Below are positions 1 to 8,273 of a DNA stretch of 25,383 nt, piece after piece (positions within the stretch are counted from its first letter, which is position 1; each line of letters opens with the position of its first letter). The notes under the pieces are model-generated. The model searched no databases. It was given only the letters and a program-made list of their open reading frames with translations, and was not told the DNA's origin. The DNA lies in assembly GCA_035395685.1 (NCBI GenBank), contig DAOPBR010000042.1, forward strand, positions 1-25,383. The letters run 5' to 3'. Both the position numbers and the translations under genes were made by a program. Source of the stretch: JAKJGA01 sp029554345. GTDB lineage: Bacteria > Spirochaetota > UBA4802 > JAFGJZ01.

Positions 1-9
1 ATATTATTA

Positions 10-41
10 AAAACCCTACCTTGGTTTCAAGGTAGGGTTTT
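10..41. terminator. Strong bidirectional intrinsic terminator
   Basis: A perfect 14-bp inverted repeat (10-23 and 28-41) encloses a 4-base loop. It is followed by a T run to 44 on the plus strand and has an A run before it, which gives a T run on the minus strand. It can therefore end transcription of the chemoreceptor gene coming from the right and of any plus-strand gene entering from the left. This is seen directly; termination itself is inferred. Confidence 0.9.
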
Positions 42-69
42 TTTATGCTTAGAATTATTCTGTTATTAT

Positions 70-1833
70 TTATGTATTTTCAATTCCTTCAGTTTTAAAG
101 AACTCAAGATCTTCTTTAAGTTTTTTAGACATGCTTGCTACATTTTCGGAATTGGAAGCCATTTCTTCTGCAGCTGCGGCATTGGATTGAGTCAGCTCAT
201 TTATATTGCTGATAGATACCATAATTTCTTTGATAGCTATTTTCTGTTCTCCGACAGAATTTGTAATATCCTCGGAATGAGTTCTGACTACCTGGGCATG
301 GGACTGAACATTTTTATAAACTTCAAGCTGGTGGCTCATGCTTTCTGAAATGCCGTGAATTTTGTCTGTCATTAAGGCAATTTCATCTGTAATACTTTGG
401 ATCGTATGAGTAGTTGTTCCAATACTTTCTTTACCTTTTTCGATTTCTTTTCCATTTTCTTGGATTAAATTATCAATTTCTTTAAGACTTTGTGCGGTTT
501 GATCAGCAAGTTTAGAAATTTCATCGGCAACTACTGCGAATCCTCTTCCGGCGTCACCGGCGCGGGCAGCCTCTATCGCGGCATTTAATGATAAAAGGTT
601 AATCTGTTCTGATATATCATTAATAATGTTAACGATATTCATCATATCTTTGGAACTCTCGGTTATGGCAGTCATACTTGAATTCATTTCTTTTAAGACA
701 ATTACTCCTGACGCGGCTCTGCTTGAGATTGATTCTCCCATAGACATTGCTTCACCGATTCTTTCACTTATGTCATTAACTACTTTGGAGAGTTCTTCCA
801 TTGAGGTGATTAGTAAACGGAGTTTCTCATACTGATCATCAGCGTTTTCAGAAACCATATCCATAGCCGCGGAAATTTCTTCAACTGATGCTGTCACTTC
901 TTCTATTGTTGAAGCCTGATTTTGTGCATTATCAGCAAATGCTATTGTGGTTGAACTTGAATCCTGAGCTGATGATGAGAGTTCGCTTGATATTCTGTGA
1001 ATTTCCTGTACGATTGAAGATATTTTTTTAGAAAATGAATTTAATGAATTTAATAATTCTCCGAACTCATCTTTTCTTTTTTCATCAATAGTCTTATTAA
1101 AATTACCTTCAGACATAACATGGGCAAGTGAAAGTGATTTTTTGATTGGATTGCTGATTACACGGGTAAGAGTAATTCCTGTTATAATTAAAATTAATAG
1201 AACGGATGAAATTAATATAAAAGAGTTTATTATAATCTGTTTGAAAGCTTCTGTTGCTCTTTCATAGTCTGCTTTTGCAAGAATTAGTGATTCATCAGTA
1301 AGGTTATTGATGCTGTTTCTCATTTTCGAAAAAGATTCTTCATATTCGCCGAAATAGATTTTTTGAGCTTTGTCGATTTCTCTTTCGTCAATAAGCTTTG
1401 TTAATTCTCCGGTGATTTGTTTAACAGCTGTATGATTTGATCTGAAGCTGTCGAAGGCTTCAATATTTTTTTTGCTAAAATCGTCGCTACCATGAATTGT
1501 TTTAAATTTGTTAAATCTGGTTTCAGTTTGATCAATATTTTCAAAAATTTCTTTAGTCAGTCGTGTATGCAGTTCAATAGGTATTTTGTTTTTGTTCATT
1601 GATTGATAATTCAGATAATGGCTTATTGCAATGCTTGACTGATATGCATCCCTGTCTGATTCAACGAGAAAGTCAATCCCCTGCATGTGTATTTCGTAAA
1701 TTGAATCAATATCAGCTTTCATGGAAAAGCTGAAACGAAGAGAAATAAGAAGACCTGCTGAAACAGCAATTACGATTATCCCGAAAAAAAATATAAATTT
1801 AGTTCGTGTTTTCAGATTGTTGATCGACGGCAT
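70..1833 (-). CDS. Methyl-accepting chemotaxis protein
   Basis: A transmembrane chemoreceptor of 587 residues that signals to a CheA/CheW array at the inner membrane. TM1 lies at about 12-32, followed by a helical periplasmic sensor of about 165 residues (35-200) like the four-helix-bundle MCP sensors. TM2 is at about 201-223, HAMP at about 224-276, and the cytoplasmic coiled-coil hairpin at about 285-575. The conserved hairpin tip is present at 405-446 (SEQINLLSLNAAIEAARAG followed by GRGFAVVADE). Ala/Glu-rich stretches near 310-325 and 550-566 are plausible methylation sites. No NWETF-type CheR tether is seen at the C-terminus. The start is supported by a perfect AGGAGG site at 1839-1844. 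The gene stands alone, ends at the terminator at 10-41, and is divergent from the flavodoxin gene. The ligand cannot be told from sequence. Confidence 0.96.
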   Translation of the reverse strand: MPSINNLKTRTKFIFFFGIIVIAVSAGLLISLRFSFSMKADIDSIYEIHMQGIDFLVESDRDAYQSSIAISHYLNYQSMNKNKIPIELHTRLTKEIFENIDQTETRFNKFKTIHGSDDFSKKNIEAFDSFRSNHTAVKQITGELTKLIDEREIDKAQKIYFGEYEESFSKMRNSINNLTDESLILAKADYERATEAFKQIIINSFILISSVLLILIITGITLTRVISNPIKKSLSLAHVMSEGNFNKTIDEKRKDEFGELLNSLNSFSKKISSIVQEIHRISSELSSSAQDSSSTTIAFADNAQNQASTIEEVTASVEEISAAMDMVSENADDQYEKLRLLITSMEELSKVVNDISERIGEAMSMGESISSRAASGVIVLKEMNSSMTAITESSKDMMNIVNIINDISEQINLLSLNAAIEAARAGDAGRGFAVVADEISKLADQTAQSLKEIDNLIQENGKEIEKGKESIGTTTHTIQSITDEIALMTDKIHGISESMSHQLEVYKNVQSHAQVVRTHSEDITNSVGEQKIAIKEIMVSISNINELTQSNAAAAEEMASNSENVASMSKKLKEDLEFFKTEGIENT

Positions 1834-1851
1834 AAATACCTCCTGTTGAAA

Positions 1852-1881
1852 ACTATATTGTTAACGAATATGTATCAGCAA
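1852..1881 (-). promoter_or_regulatory. Possible sigma70 promoter of the chemoreceptor gene
   Basis: On the minus strand, TTGCTG (1876-1881) and TATAGT (1852-1857) are separated by 18 bases, followed by the AGGAGG site and ATG. It matches consensus only moderately. I did not find a flagellar sigma28-type TAAA/GCCGATAA pair here. No convincing promoter was found for the divergent flavodoxin gene in the same 229-base gap. Confidence 0.3.
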
Positions 1882-2062
1882 TAAATGATAGAATTAAGTA
1901 TCACGAAGTATATTCCATTTATATGCTGAAATCAAGAATTAATATTAAGTAGATTGTTTAATTGTAACGGGTCTTATTAGATATATTAATAAATTGCAAT
2001 AAATCAGTTCTTTCTGCGTCATTAATACTAATGAATTAAATGTAACTTCTCGGAGGATATTG

Positions 2063-2548
2063 ATGAAGATTTTAATCGCGTATTATTCAAAAACAGGTAC
2101 AACAAAAAAATTGGCTGAGATTCTTTCTGATAAACTTGATGCTGATATCGAAGAGCTTGAAGACAAAAAGAAAAGATCCGGTATACTCGGATGGATTTTG
2201 GGTGGAAGAGACGGAATGAGAAAAATTCCGACGGAAATAGGTAAAATTAAGCATGATTTGTCAAAATATGATTTAGTAATTATCGGAGGGCCTCTTTGGG
2301 GATTTAACAGCGTGGCTCCGGCAGCTAGAACTTTTTTAACGCAGAATATTAGTAAAATCAAGAAAGTTGCTTTCTTTATGACGAGAGGAGGAGGCAAGCC
2401 TTCAACTGCCGCTTTAGTTGATCTCAAGGATATTTCTTCAGGAAAAGCTGTAGATGATACACTTGATTTGCGTGAATCGGAATTAAATTCCGTTATTTCG
2501 CGAGAGAAAATTGAAGCATTTATACAATTATTAAAGAAGATAAAATAG
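2063..2548 (+). CDS. Flavodoxin-like FMN-binding protein
   Basis: A 161-residue protein with a flavodoxin fold. The N-terminal beta strand and phosphate-binding loop read MKILIAYYSKTGTTKKLAE, typical of flavodoxins that bind FMN, and IIGGPLWGFNSVAPA at about residue 75-90 matches the second flavin-contacting loop. It probably carries electrons or reduces quinones in the cytosol; the partner is unknown. The start is taken as ATG at 2063 because GGAGGA (2052-2057) is well placed for it. A TTG immediately upstream at 2060 would add one residue. It is a single gene whose stop codon lies inside the stem of the following terminator. Family membership is secure; the exact subfamily is not. Confidence 0.88.
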   Translation: MKILIAYYSKTGTTKKLAEILSDKLDADIEELEDKKKRSGILGWILGGRDGMRKIPTEIGKIKHDLSKYDLVIIGGPLWGFNSVAPAARTFLTQNISKIKKVAFFMTRGGGKPSTAALVDLKDISSGKAVDDTLDLRESELNSVISREKIEAFIQLLKKIK

Positions 2549-2575
2549 CAGTCTGTTTTTTTCAGACTGCTATTT
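2543..2575. terminator. Hairpin terminator between convergent genes
   Basis: A perfect 13-bp inverted repeat (2543-2555 and 2563-2575) encloses a 7-T loop. The left arm includes the TAG stop of the flavodoxin gene. The trailing sequence is only weakly T-rich on either strand, so efficiency is uncertain. It sits between the flavodoxin gene and the convergent MATE gene and could serve both. Confidence 0.65.
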
Positions 2576-2642
2576 GTAAAAGTATTCGTATAATAAAAGC
2601 TGATATTCGGATAAATTAATCAAACTGATTTTGAACTATTGA

Positions 2643-4076
2643 TTATTTGTCGAATACGGCTTTTTTCCATCTTCCGGATCTCCATCTTAGATAAAGAACC
2701 GCCGGGAAAATCATAAACATTATTACAAGAGCGAGCCAAGCAGTTTCACCTCCAAGGTTAAGACGGATAAGTAGAATGTATAGAATTCCTACAAGCGTCC
2801 AGTGAATTACTGCCATAGCTCCCATTGTCCAGAAAGTGTCTCCGGATCCTCTGAGCGCACCGGCAAAAACAACCATAAAAGCTTCGATAGTTATGTATAT
2901 TGACGCAACTTTTATCATAAACACGGCGAGATCAAAAGAATCAAGAAATATCTGATCAACGGGATCCGGTCTGAAAAAGTTTACAAGAACATCCGGAAAA
3001 ATGAGAAAAGCGACAAAAACAAAAGCTGTGAAAATCCATCCGACTCTAAGTCCTGAAAAGATTGAACGTTTTATGGCATGTATGTCCTTTGCCCCGACAT
3101 ATCTTCCGACAAGACTTGTAACTCCTGTTTCAATTCCCATTAACGGAACGAATGTAACCATGTCCCAGTTGAACATTATAGTTGAGGCGGTTGCAACTGC
3201 TAGACCTTTTGAATGAAAAAGCATAATCATTCCCTGAAAGGCTATCATGTTTAAAAACATTTCGCCGCCCATCGGTGTTCCGAGTTTAATCAGATCTTTG
3301 AATATATTTTTCTTAAACTTGATGCGGAATGAAGTTCCGAAATTCAATCTTCTTGTTGTTTTTAAAAATTCAAAAAGAAGTATTAGTACGGAACATGCTC
3401 CGCCTATTATTGTTCCTATAGCTGCGCCTTTTATTCCCATAGATGGAAATCCGAAGTGTCCGAATATCAGAATATAGTTTAATGTGAAATTAACGATTAC
3501 ACCGGTAATTGAAGCCTTCATTATTATTTTTGTTTCTCCGATTCCTGAAAAGAATGAAGAAAGCGAGTGTCTTAATAAAGGTATTATTGAGGCGAATATA
3601 AGCATGTCGAAATAGAGAATCTGCGGTTCGAGCTGAATTGGATCAATTCCGGATTTTCTAAAAATCATGTGCATTACGGGTCTTAGTCCAATTAAAATCG
3701 GCCATGCGATCAGCGCTATTATAAATGCGTGAGAAGTGACTGCTCCGGTTTCTTTCTTTTTTCCTGATCCGAATCTCTGGGCTACCATAGCTGTTGAATA
3801 TCCAATGAGGCCGAAGAAGAATGTAGCTGAGGCGAAACTTGCTAAGCCTCCGACCATTGCGGCATTCATCTGTTCGGATCCGATTCTAGACAAAAATAGT
3901 CTGTCTACAAAAGTCATTACTGAATCGAATGAAAGTGAAATCATCATTGGTACGGCGATTGAAAGCATTTCTTTCATTCCGCCGCGGTGTTTTTTGTCTG
4001 CAAGCGGAGCGTGTGAGCTTTCCGCGATAATGTGAAGTTCCTGAATTTCGAGTTGCTCGGCATTTTCCTGAGTCAT
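2643..4076 (-). CDS. MATE-family multidrug/toxin efflux transporter
   Basis: An inner-membrane antiporter of about 477 residues. After a hydrophilic N-terminal segment of about 33 residues it shows the repeated hydrophobic pattern of a 12-helix MATE protein. The start of the first helix reads MLSIAVPMMISLSFDSVMTF, followed by VDRLFLSRIG, which matches the usual MATE opening with the VDxxFVGxLG-like motif. Such proteins exchange Na+ or H+ for cationic drugs; the substrate here is unknown. I chose ATG at 4076 because CGGGGAA lies just upstream. An in-frame ATG at 4142 would add 22 basic residues but has no ribosome site. The gene is preceded by an unusual 216-base leader region and is separated from ruvB. 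Confidence 0.92.
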   Translation of the reverse strand: MTQENAEQLEIQELHIIAESSHAPLADKKHRGGMKEMLSIAVPMMISLSFDSVMTFVDRLFLSRIGSEQMNAAMVGGLASFASATFFFGLIGYSTAMVAQRFGSGKKKETGAVTSHAFIIALIAWPILIGLRPVMHMIFRKSGIDPIQLEPQILYFDMLIFASIIPLLRHSLSSFFSGIGETKIIMKASITGVIVNFTLNYILIFGHFGFPSMGIKGAAIGTIIGGACSVLILLFEFLKTTRRLNFGTSFRIKFKKNIFKDLIKLGTPMGGEMFLNMIAFQGMIMLFHSKGLAVATASTIMFNWDMVTFVPLMGIETGVTSLVGRYVGAKDIHAIKRSIFSGLRVGWIFTAFVFVAFLIFPDVLVNFFRPDPVDQIFLDSFDLAVFMIKVASIYITIEAFMVVFAGALRGSGDTFWTMGAMAVIHWTLVGILYILLIRLNLGGETAWLALVIMFMIFPAVLYLRWRSGRWKKAVFDK

Positions 4077-4098
4077 AAATTTCCCCGTGAATCTGTAT

Positions 4099-4146
4099 GG
4101 CTGCTGCCGGTGATGTCTGAACATGCTGATGTGAACGCACATTCAG
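4099..4146 (-). promoter_or_regulatory. Possible structured leader of the MATE gene
   Basis: Upstream of the MATE start, three short inverted repeats lie almost end to end. These are 4099-4108 (3-bp stem), 4113-4124 (4-bp stem, 4-base loop) and 4126-4146 (8-bp stem with one bulged base and a 4-base loop). The stretch is less AT-rich by eye than other spacers. It matches no riboswitch that I recognise. Regulation is inference only. Confidence 0.25.
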
Positions 4147-4292
4147 GCGCGAAAGATTGGTCTGATGCGAATGGGTTAAATCGGAAGGTTTTAGAATATC
4201 AACTTCATGACGGACATATGAAAACAGGTGTTTAGAAAATCAAGCAAAAATTCAATAATTAGTCCTTGAGTATAATTTTTTAGTGTAATCCC

Positions 4293-5321
4293 TCAAGAAT
4301 TCCAGATTTCAGGCTGATCATTCATGTGAAATTTTCTGTTTAGATGTGTATAGGCGAGTTTTGTAGCCATTCTTCCGCGTGAAGTTCGCTTAAGAAGTCC
4401 TGATTGAACCAGAAATGGTTCATAGTATTCTTCGATTGTATCAGTTTCTTCACCGACGCTGATGGCTATAGTTTTTACTCCCACTGGTCCGCCGTCATAA
4501 TGATCAATGATTACTGATAAAATTTTTCTGTCCATTTCATCGAGCCCGGCCTCGTCTATTCCGAGCTGGGTAAGAGCATATTTGGCTGTTTCGTGTGAAA
4601 TTTCTGATTCGCCTTTGACGATTGCAAAATCCGAAACTCTTCTGACCAGGCGGTTAACTATTCTCGGTGTGCGTCTGGATCTTTTTGCTATTTCATCTGA
4701 AGCAGTATCTGTTAGTTTATAGCCGAGTATCGATGATGATCTAAGAGCAATGGTCTTTAGTTCAGGATCTTCGTAGTAGTTGAGTTTGCAGGGAATACCG
4801 AATCTATCTCGGAGAGCGCTTGTTAAAAGTCCTGTGCGCGTAGTTGCGCCAATTAGAGTGAATGGAGAAATGCTGAGCTTGACGGATTTAGTTCCAACTC
4901 CCTGACCAATAAGAATATCTATTGTTCGATCTTCCATAGCCGGATAAAGAATTTCTTCAATAGCCGGTGAAAGCCGATGAATTTCGTCTATAAATAAGAT
5001 GTCGTTAGGCTCTAATGCTGTAAGAATAGATGCTAAATCACCAGCTTTTTCAATTACAGGTGCTGATGTTGATTTAATGTTTACTCCCATTTCTCTAGCG
5101 ATGATAAAAGCAAGAGTTGTTTTTCCGAGTCCCGGAGGTCCTGCGAGTAAAACATGATCGAGCGGGATTTTTCTCATTAATGCGGATTTTATGAAAACTT
5201 TAAGGTTTTCAACAATTCCATTTTGTCCAATAAACTGATCAAGAAGCTGAGGGCGGAGATTTCTCTCATCGTCATCTTCCTTTATTTTGCATGGAGATAG
5301 AATATCGTCTTCACTTGACAT
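4293..5321 (-). CDS. ruvB: Holliday junction branch migration ATPase RuvB
   Basis: RuvB, the AAA+ motor that drives branch migration of Holliday junctions with RuvA and hands them to RuvC. About 342 residues, close to the usual 335-350. Visible motifs include FIGQ near the N-terminus, Walker A AGPPGLGKTTLA, Walker B ILFIDEIHRL, sensor 1 IGATTR followed by LRDRFG, and the C-terminal winged-helix region with YDGGPVG and the ending FLVQSGLLKRTSRGR. ATG at 5321 is the only ATG start that fits. A TTG at 5336 would add five residues. Neither has a ribosome site, and both overlap the end of the upstream EIIA gene, so translational coupling is likely. ruvA and ruvC are not adjacent. Confidence 0.97.
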   Translation of the reverse strand: MSSEDDILSPCKIKEDDDERNLRPQLLDQFIGQNGIVENLKVFIKSALMRKIPLDHVLLAGPPGLGKTTLAFIIAREMGVNIKSTSAPVIEKAGDLASILTALEPNDILFIDEIHRLSPAIEEILYPAMEDRTIDILIGQGVGTKSVKLSISPFTLIGATTRTGLLTSALRDRFGIPCKLNYYEDPELKTIALRSSSILGYKLTDTASDEIAKRSRRTPRIVNRLVRRVSDFAIVKGESEISHETAKYALTQLGIDEAGLDEMDRKILSVIIDHYDGGPVGVKTIAISVGEETDTIEEYYEPFLVQSGLLKRTSRGRMATKLAYTHLNRKFHMNDQPEIWNS

Positions 5322-5781
5322 TTGCACAATTATCAATAATGAACTTTTTAATTTCGGAGGAGTCTTTTAGGGATATTAATTTGTCTTTAAGCTGATCATT
5401 ATTCATAAACTTTGCAATTGCTGCCAGGTTTTTTACATGAAGCTGCATTTTTGATTTAGGAGAGAGAAGAAGAATGATAATCTGTACGGGCTCGTCATCT
5501 ATTGCTTCAAAATTGATGCCTTTTGGAAGAATCGCCATAGCAATTTTAGGCTCTTCTATCTGATCGATAACGCAATGAGGTATTGCAATTCCTTTTCCTA
5601 TACCGGTACTCATTGACTTTTCGCGTTCAATAAGAGCCTTTGTTATAGAATCTGCAAGTTCATTAGGCAGCTGTCCGTTTTTAACAAGAAGATTTACCAA
5701 ATATTTGATAATATCCCACCTGTTTGTGGGTTTATAGTCAGTAACTATCGTATCAGGGAAAAGAGATTCTATCAAAATCAC
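5311..5781 (-). CDS. PTS EIIA domain protein, PtsN (EIIA-Ntr) type
   Basis: A stand-alone phosphotransferase EIIA protein of 156 residues, the size of PtsN. The phosphorylatable histidine is at about residue 69 in STGIGKGIAIPHC, and the second active-site histidine is at about 115 in MQLHVKNLA. Nothing else of a PTS is seen nearby, so a regulatory role, as known for EIIA-Ntr proteins that control transport and stress responses by their phosphorylation state, is likelier than sugar uptake. Translation starts at GTG (5781) with GAGG about nine bases upstream. Its last 11 bases overlap the start of ruvB, so the two genes are probably co-transcribed. The phosphodonor and target are unknown. Confidence 0.9.
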   Translation of the reverse strand: MILIESLFPDTIVTDYKPTNRWDIIKYLVNLLVKNGQLPNELADSITKALIEREKSMSTGIGKGIAIPHCVIDQIEEPKIAMAILPKGINFEAIDDEPVQIIILLLSPKSKMQLHVKNLAAIAKFMNNDQLKDKLISLKDSSEIKKFIIDNCANVK

Positions 5782-5838
5782 AGCTTAACCTCAAAAAATC
5801 ACATGCCGAATATATTCAGGCAAAGTGGGGATTTAGTC

Positions 5839-5877
5839 AAGATTAAAAATAGTCCAAACGGACTACTTGTTAATCTT
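5839..5877 (-). terminator. Possible weak terminator after glnS
   Basis: An inner 6-bp stem with a 4-base loop (5850-5855/5860-5865) sits inside an outer 8-bp inverted repeat (5839-5846/5870-5877), overlapping the glnS stop codon. No good T run follows on the minus strand, so read-through into the EIIA-ruvB pair is possible. Confidence 0.3.
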
Positions 5878-7542
5878 ATTAAAACTATCTTTTAGGCTGA
5901 CGGTTTTATTGAAAACAATTTTTTCCGGGGTGCTGTCATAGTCAACACAGAAATATCCATGTCTTTCGAACTGATATGATTCAGGAACAGCACATCCTGA
6001 CACGGTTGGTTCAATATAGGCATTTATTACCTTTAATGAATCCGGGTTGATGTTCGTTTTGTAATCTTTTCCATCTTCTGTATCGAACGGATTTTCTTTT
6101 AAAAACAGCTTGTCGTAAAGTCTAGTTTCAATTTGAAGAGCGTGTTGAGCTGATACCCAGTGAATTGTTCCTTTCACTTTTCTTCCGTCTGGAGAATATC
6201 CGGTTTTAGTCTGAGGATCGTATTCGCAAATTACCTCGGTAATATTTCCGGAAGAATCTTTAATGAAATCAGTGCATTTGACAAAATATGTTCCTCTAAG
6301 ACGCACTTCATTTCCGGGAAATAGACGATGATACTTAGGCGGCGGAACTTCTGCAAAATCTTCCCTTTCAATATAAAGAGTTTTTGAAAAAGGAACTTTT
6401 CTTTTTCCAGCCGAATCATCTTCCGGATTATTGATAAGTTCTATTTCTTCTGTTTGATTTTCAGGATAATTTATAATAGTCAGCTTTAGCGGATTCAGTA
6501 CGGCCATTACTCTTTTTGCTTTTTTGTTGAGATCTTCGCGGACACAATGTTCAAGAAAAGCAAAGTTGACTGTGCTGTCGGTTTTCGAAACACCAATTTT
6601 CTCAGCAAATGAACGTACAGCTTCTGATGAATATCCTCTTCTTCTTATTCCGCAAATGGTCGGCATTCTAGGGTCATCCCATCCGGAAACCGTCTTGCTT
6701 TTAACAAGGTCTAGAAGAATACGTTTGCTCATTACAGTGTAAGTAAGGTTGAGTCTAGCAAATTCTATTTGGCGGGGTCTGATCTGACCTTCCTCGCATA
6801 TCTGATCAAGAAACCAATCGTAAAGAGGTCTATGTATTTCAAATTCAAGAGTGCATATTGAATGAGTGATTCCTTCGATGAAATCGCTTTGTCCATGCGC
6901 AAAATCATACATCGGATAGATGCACCATTTATCACCGGTTCGATGATGATGTGATCGGAGTATTCTGTAAAGAACCGGATCTCGCATCTGCATGTTCGGT
7001 GTAGACATATCGGTTTTTGCGCGCAAAGTTTTGCTTCCGTCCGGGAATGCACCATTTTTCATTTTAGAAAAAAGTTCAAGGTTTTCTTCTATTGAACGGT
7101 TTCTATAAGGAGATTCTTTACCGGGTATGGTAGGGGTTCCTCTGCTCTGGGCAACTTCGTCAGCGCTCATGTCGCAGATATAGGCTTTATTTTTTTTAAT
7201 CAGCAATTCTGCCCAATTATAAAGCTGTTCAAAGTAATCGGAAGCATAGCGTGGTTCACCGTTCCATTCGAATCCGAGCCATTTAATGTCATCCATTATT
7301 GAATTTACATATTCTGTATCTTCTTTTGCGGGGTTGGTATCATCAAATCGAAGGTTGCATTTCCCGCCATATTTATTAGCCAGGCCGAAGTTGAGGCATA
7401 TTGATTTTGCGTGACCAATATGAAGATATCCATTAGGCTCCGGCGGGAATCTCGTAATTATATTTTTCCCAGGATTTGCGGAAAGTTCTTTTTCTATAAT
7501 TTGTTCGATGAAGTTAAGCGATTTTTTTTCTAAGGATTCCAT
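5863..7542 (-). CDS. glnS: Glutaminyl-tRNA synthetase
   Basis: Class I aminoacyl-tRNA synthetase that charges tRNA-Gln with glutamine in the cytosol. It has 559 residues, near the 550-residue bacterial GlnRS length. The first signature is PPEPNGYLHIGH at 33-44; the second, KMSKS-like, is VMSKR at 270-274. The stretch MYDFAHGQSDFIEGITHSIC at 211-230, followed by TLEFE, is the active-site region shared by GlnRS and GluRS. The two-beta-barrel anticodon-binding half fills about 345-559. The form without PPEPNG would be GluRS, so GlnRS is secure. The ATG is preceded by GGAGG and by its own promoter. A GlnRS implies direct glutaminylation, although a GatCAB route cannot be excluded from this window. 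Confidence 0.97.
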   Translation of the reverse strand: MESLEKKSLNFIEQIIEKELSANPGKNIITRFPPEPNGYLHIGHAKSICLNFGLANKYGGKCNLRFDDTNPAKEDTEYVNSIMDDIKWLGFEWNGEPRYASDYFEQLYNWAELLIKKNKAYICDMSADEVAQSRGTPTIPGKESPYRNRSIEENLELFSKMKNGAFPDGSKTLRAKTDMSTPNMQMRDPVLYRILRSHHHRTGDKWCIYPMYDFAHGQSDFIEGITHSICTLEFEIHRPLYDWFLDQICEEGQIRPRQIEFARLNLTYTVMSKRILLDLVKSKTVSGWDDPRMPTICGIRRRGYSSEAVRSFAEKIGVSKTDSTVNFAFLEHCVREDLNKKAKRVMAVLNPLKLTIINYPENQTEEIELINNPEDDSAGKRKVPFSKTLYIEREDFAEVPPPKYHRLFPGNEVRLRGTYFVKCTDFIKDSSGNITEVICEYDPQTKTGYSPDGRKVKGTIHWVSAQHALQIETRLYDKLFLKENPFDTEDGKDYKTNINPDSLKVINAYIEPTVSGCAVPESYQFERHGYFCVDYDSTPEKIVFNKTVSLKDSFNKINK

Positions 7543-7566
7543 TTTTCCTCCAGATCAGACTTTTTC

Positions 7567-7596
7567 TATAAATCTGTAATGCTTTAAACATGTCAA
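7567..7596 (-). promoter_or_regulatory. Sigma70 promoter of glnS
   Basis: On the minus strand a perfect TTGACA (7591-7596) is followed after 18 bases by TTTATA (7567-7572), with the GGAGG ribosome site and ATG close behind. This gives a leader of roughly 20 bases. It is the best promoter match in the window. Confidence 0.6.
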
Positions 7597-7609
7597 TGAT
7601 TTAGATGTT

Positions 7610-8098
7610 TCAAATTGTTAAATCTTCCTTCTTTCTATAGCGTATTTCGATTTTAAGTTTATAACAGCATTCACTTTGATTAAATTTTGATATTATTTGA
7701 TATTTTATTACATAGTTATCCAGTAAAGTAATTGTATCTGTTAATTTTTTCAAGTTTGAGTAATTACTGTTTCTATTTAATGGAGTTTTTCCAAGGACTC
7801 TTTTGATAGCTTCATTTATCAAAAAGGACAATGATAATTTGTTGATATTTCTTAATTCAATGCCGGATTCATATAAATCTATGTTCAAGGTAAAGTGAAT
7901 TTGCTTATACTTGATCTTCTTAGTTTGATATTTTATTGTACCCTGATAAGTCAATTTATCATTAGAACAGTATGATATTATTATATCGTTTATGATTGCA
8001 GAAATAAGTTTGGAAATTGAAGTTTTCCTGATGATACAGGCTTCATGTAATATTTTAAAAGATGATAATTCTATATTTGCGGTAGTTCGTACTTTCAT
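7610..8098 (-). CDS. Orphan tandem ribbon-helix-helix-like protein, copy 1
   Basis: I do not recognise a named family. The 162-residue basic protein appears to hold two ribbon-helix-helix (RHH) units. The first spans about 1-42: a short strand, a helix from LSSFKILHEA, then TSISKLISAIINDII. The second spans about 66-103: a strand KQIHFTLNID, a helix from LYESGIEL, then SLSFLINEAIKRVL. A hydrophobic, strand-like tail ends the chain. A central IKYQ motif at 55-58 and YE at 76-77 recur in the paralogue at 23569-24030, which aligns over the whole length. Two RHH units in one chain, as in F-plasmid TraY, would act as an intramolecular DNA-binding pair. GAGG lies upstream of the ATG. The gene is divergent from manC. 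DNA binding and autoregulation are inferred. Confidence 0.75.
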   Translation of the reverse strand: MKVRTTANIELSSFKILHEACIIRKTSISKLISAIINDIIISYCSNDKLTYQGTIKYQTKKIKYKQIHFTLNIDLYESGIELRNINKLSLSFLINEAIKRVLGKTPLNRNSNYSNLKKLTDTITLLDNYVIKYQIISKFNQSECCYKLKIEIRYRKKEDLTI

Positions 8099-8117
8099 TG
8101 ATCTAACCTCAATTATT

Positions 8118-8182
8118 AATACGTAAATTTATGATTGATTTTTATTTTTTTAATATTTTTTGGAGAAAATGCATAGTTATCC
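8118..8182 (-). promoter_or_regulatory. Conserved upstream element of the RHH-like gene, copy 1
   Basis: Read on the minus strand, GGATAACTATGCATTTTCTC (from 8182) is followed by an A-rich spacer, then AATCAATCATAAATTTACG continuing to TTACGTATTAAT, ending 20 bases before the start codon. The same two blocks, in the same order and at the same distance from the start, precede the paralogous gene at 24030. They may be promoter, operator or both. The spacer is about 19 bases longer here. Confidence 0.55.
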
Positions 8183-8224
8183 ATTTTTAGAGACATAATT
8201 TAAATTTTTAATTTGCAATCGCAC

Positions 8225-8252
8225 TTGACATCAGAATGTTAAGAAATAATCA
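8225..8252 (+). promoter_or_regulatory. Probable promoter of manC
   Basis: A perfect TTGACA (8225-8230) lies 16 bases before a poor -10, TAATCA (8247-8252). A better TAAAAT box at 8255-8260 is spaced too far. GAGAGGA then precedes the ATG at 8274. The -35 is convincing; the -10 is not. Confidence 0.4.
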
Positions 8253-8273
8253 GATAAAATAGAGAGGAATATA

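Noticed and set aside
4032..4235. Plus-strand open frame across the MATE 5' end and leader
   Set aside because: No ribosome site, half of it is antisense to MATE, and the sequence resembles no protein I know.
4248..4300. CTTGAG/CTCAAG inverted repeat after ruvB as a terminator
   Set aside because: Six pairs around a loop of about 25 bases with no T run in the right place.
7573..7603. Hairpin between copy 1 of the RHH-like gene and glnS as a terminator
   Set aside because: Only a 6-bp AT-rich stem with a 13-base loop, and it overlaps the much better glnS promoter.
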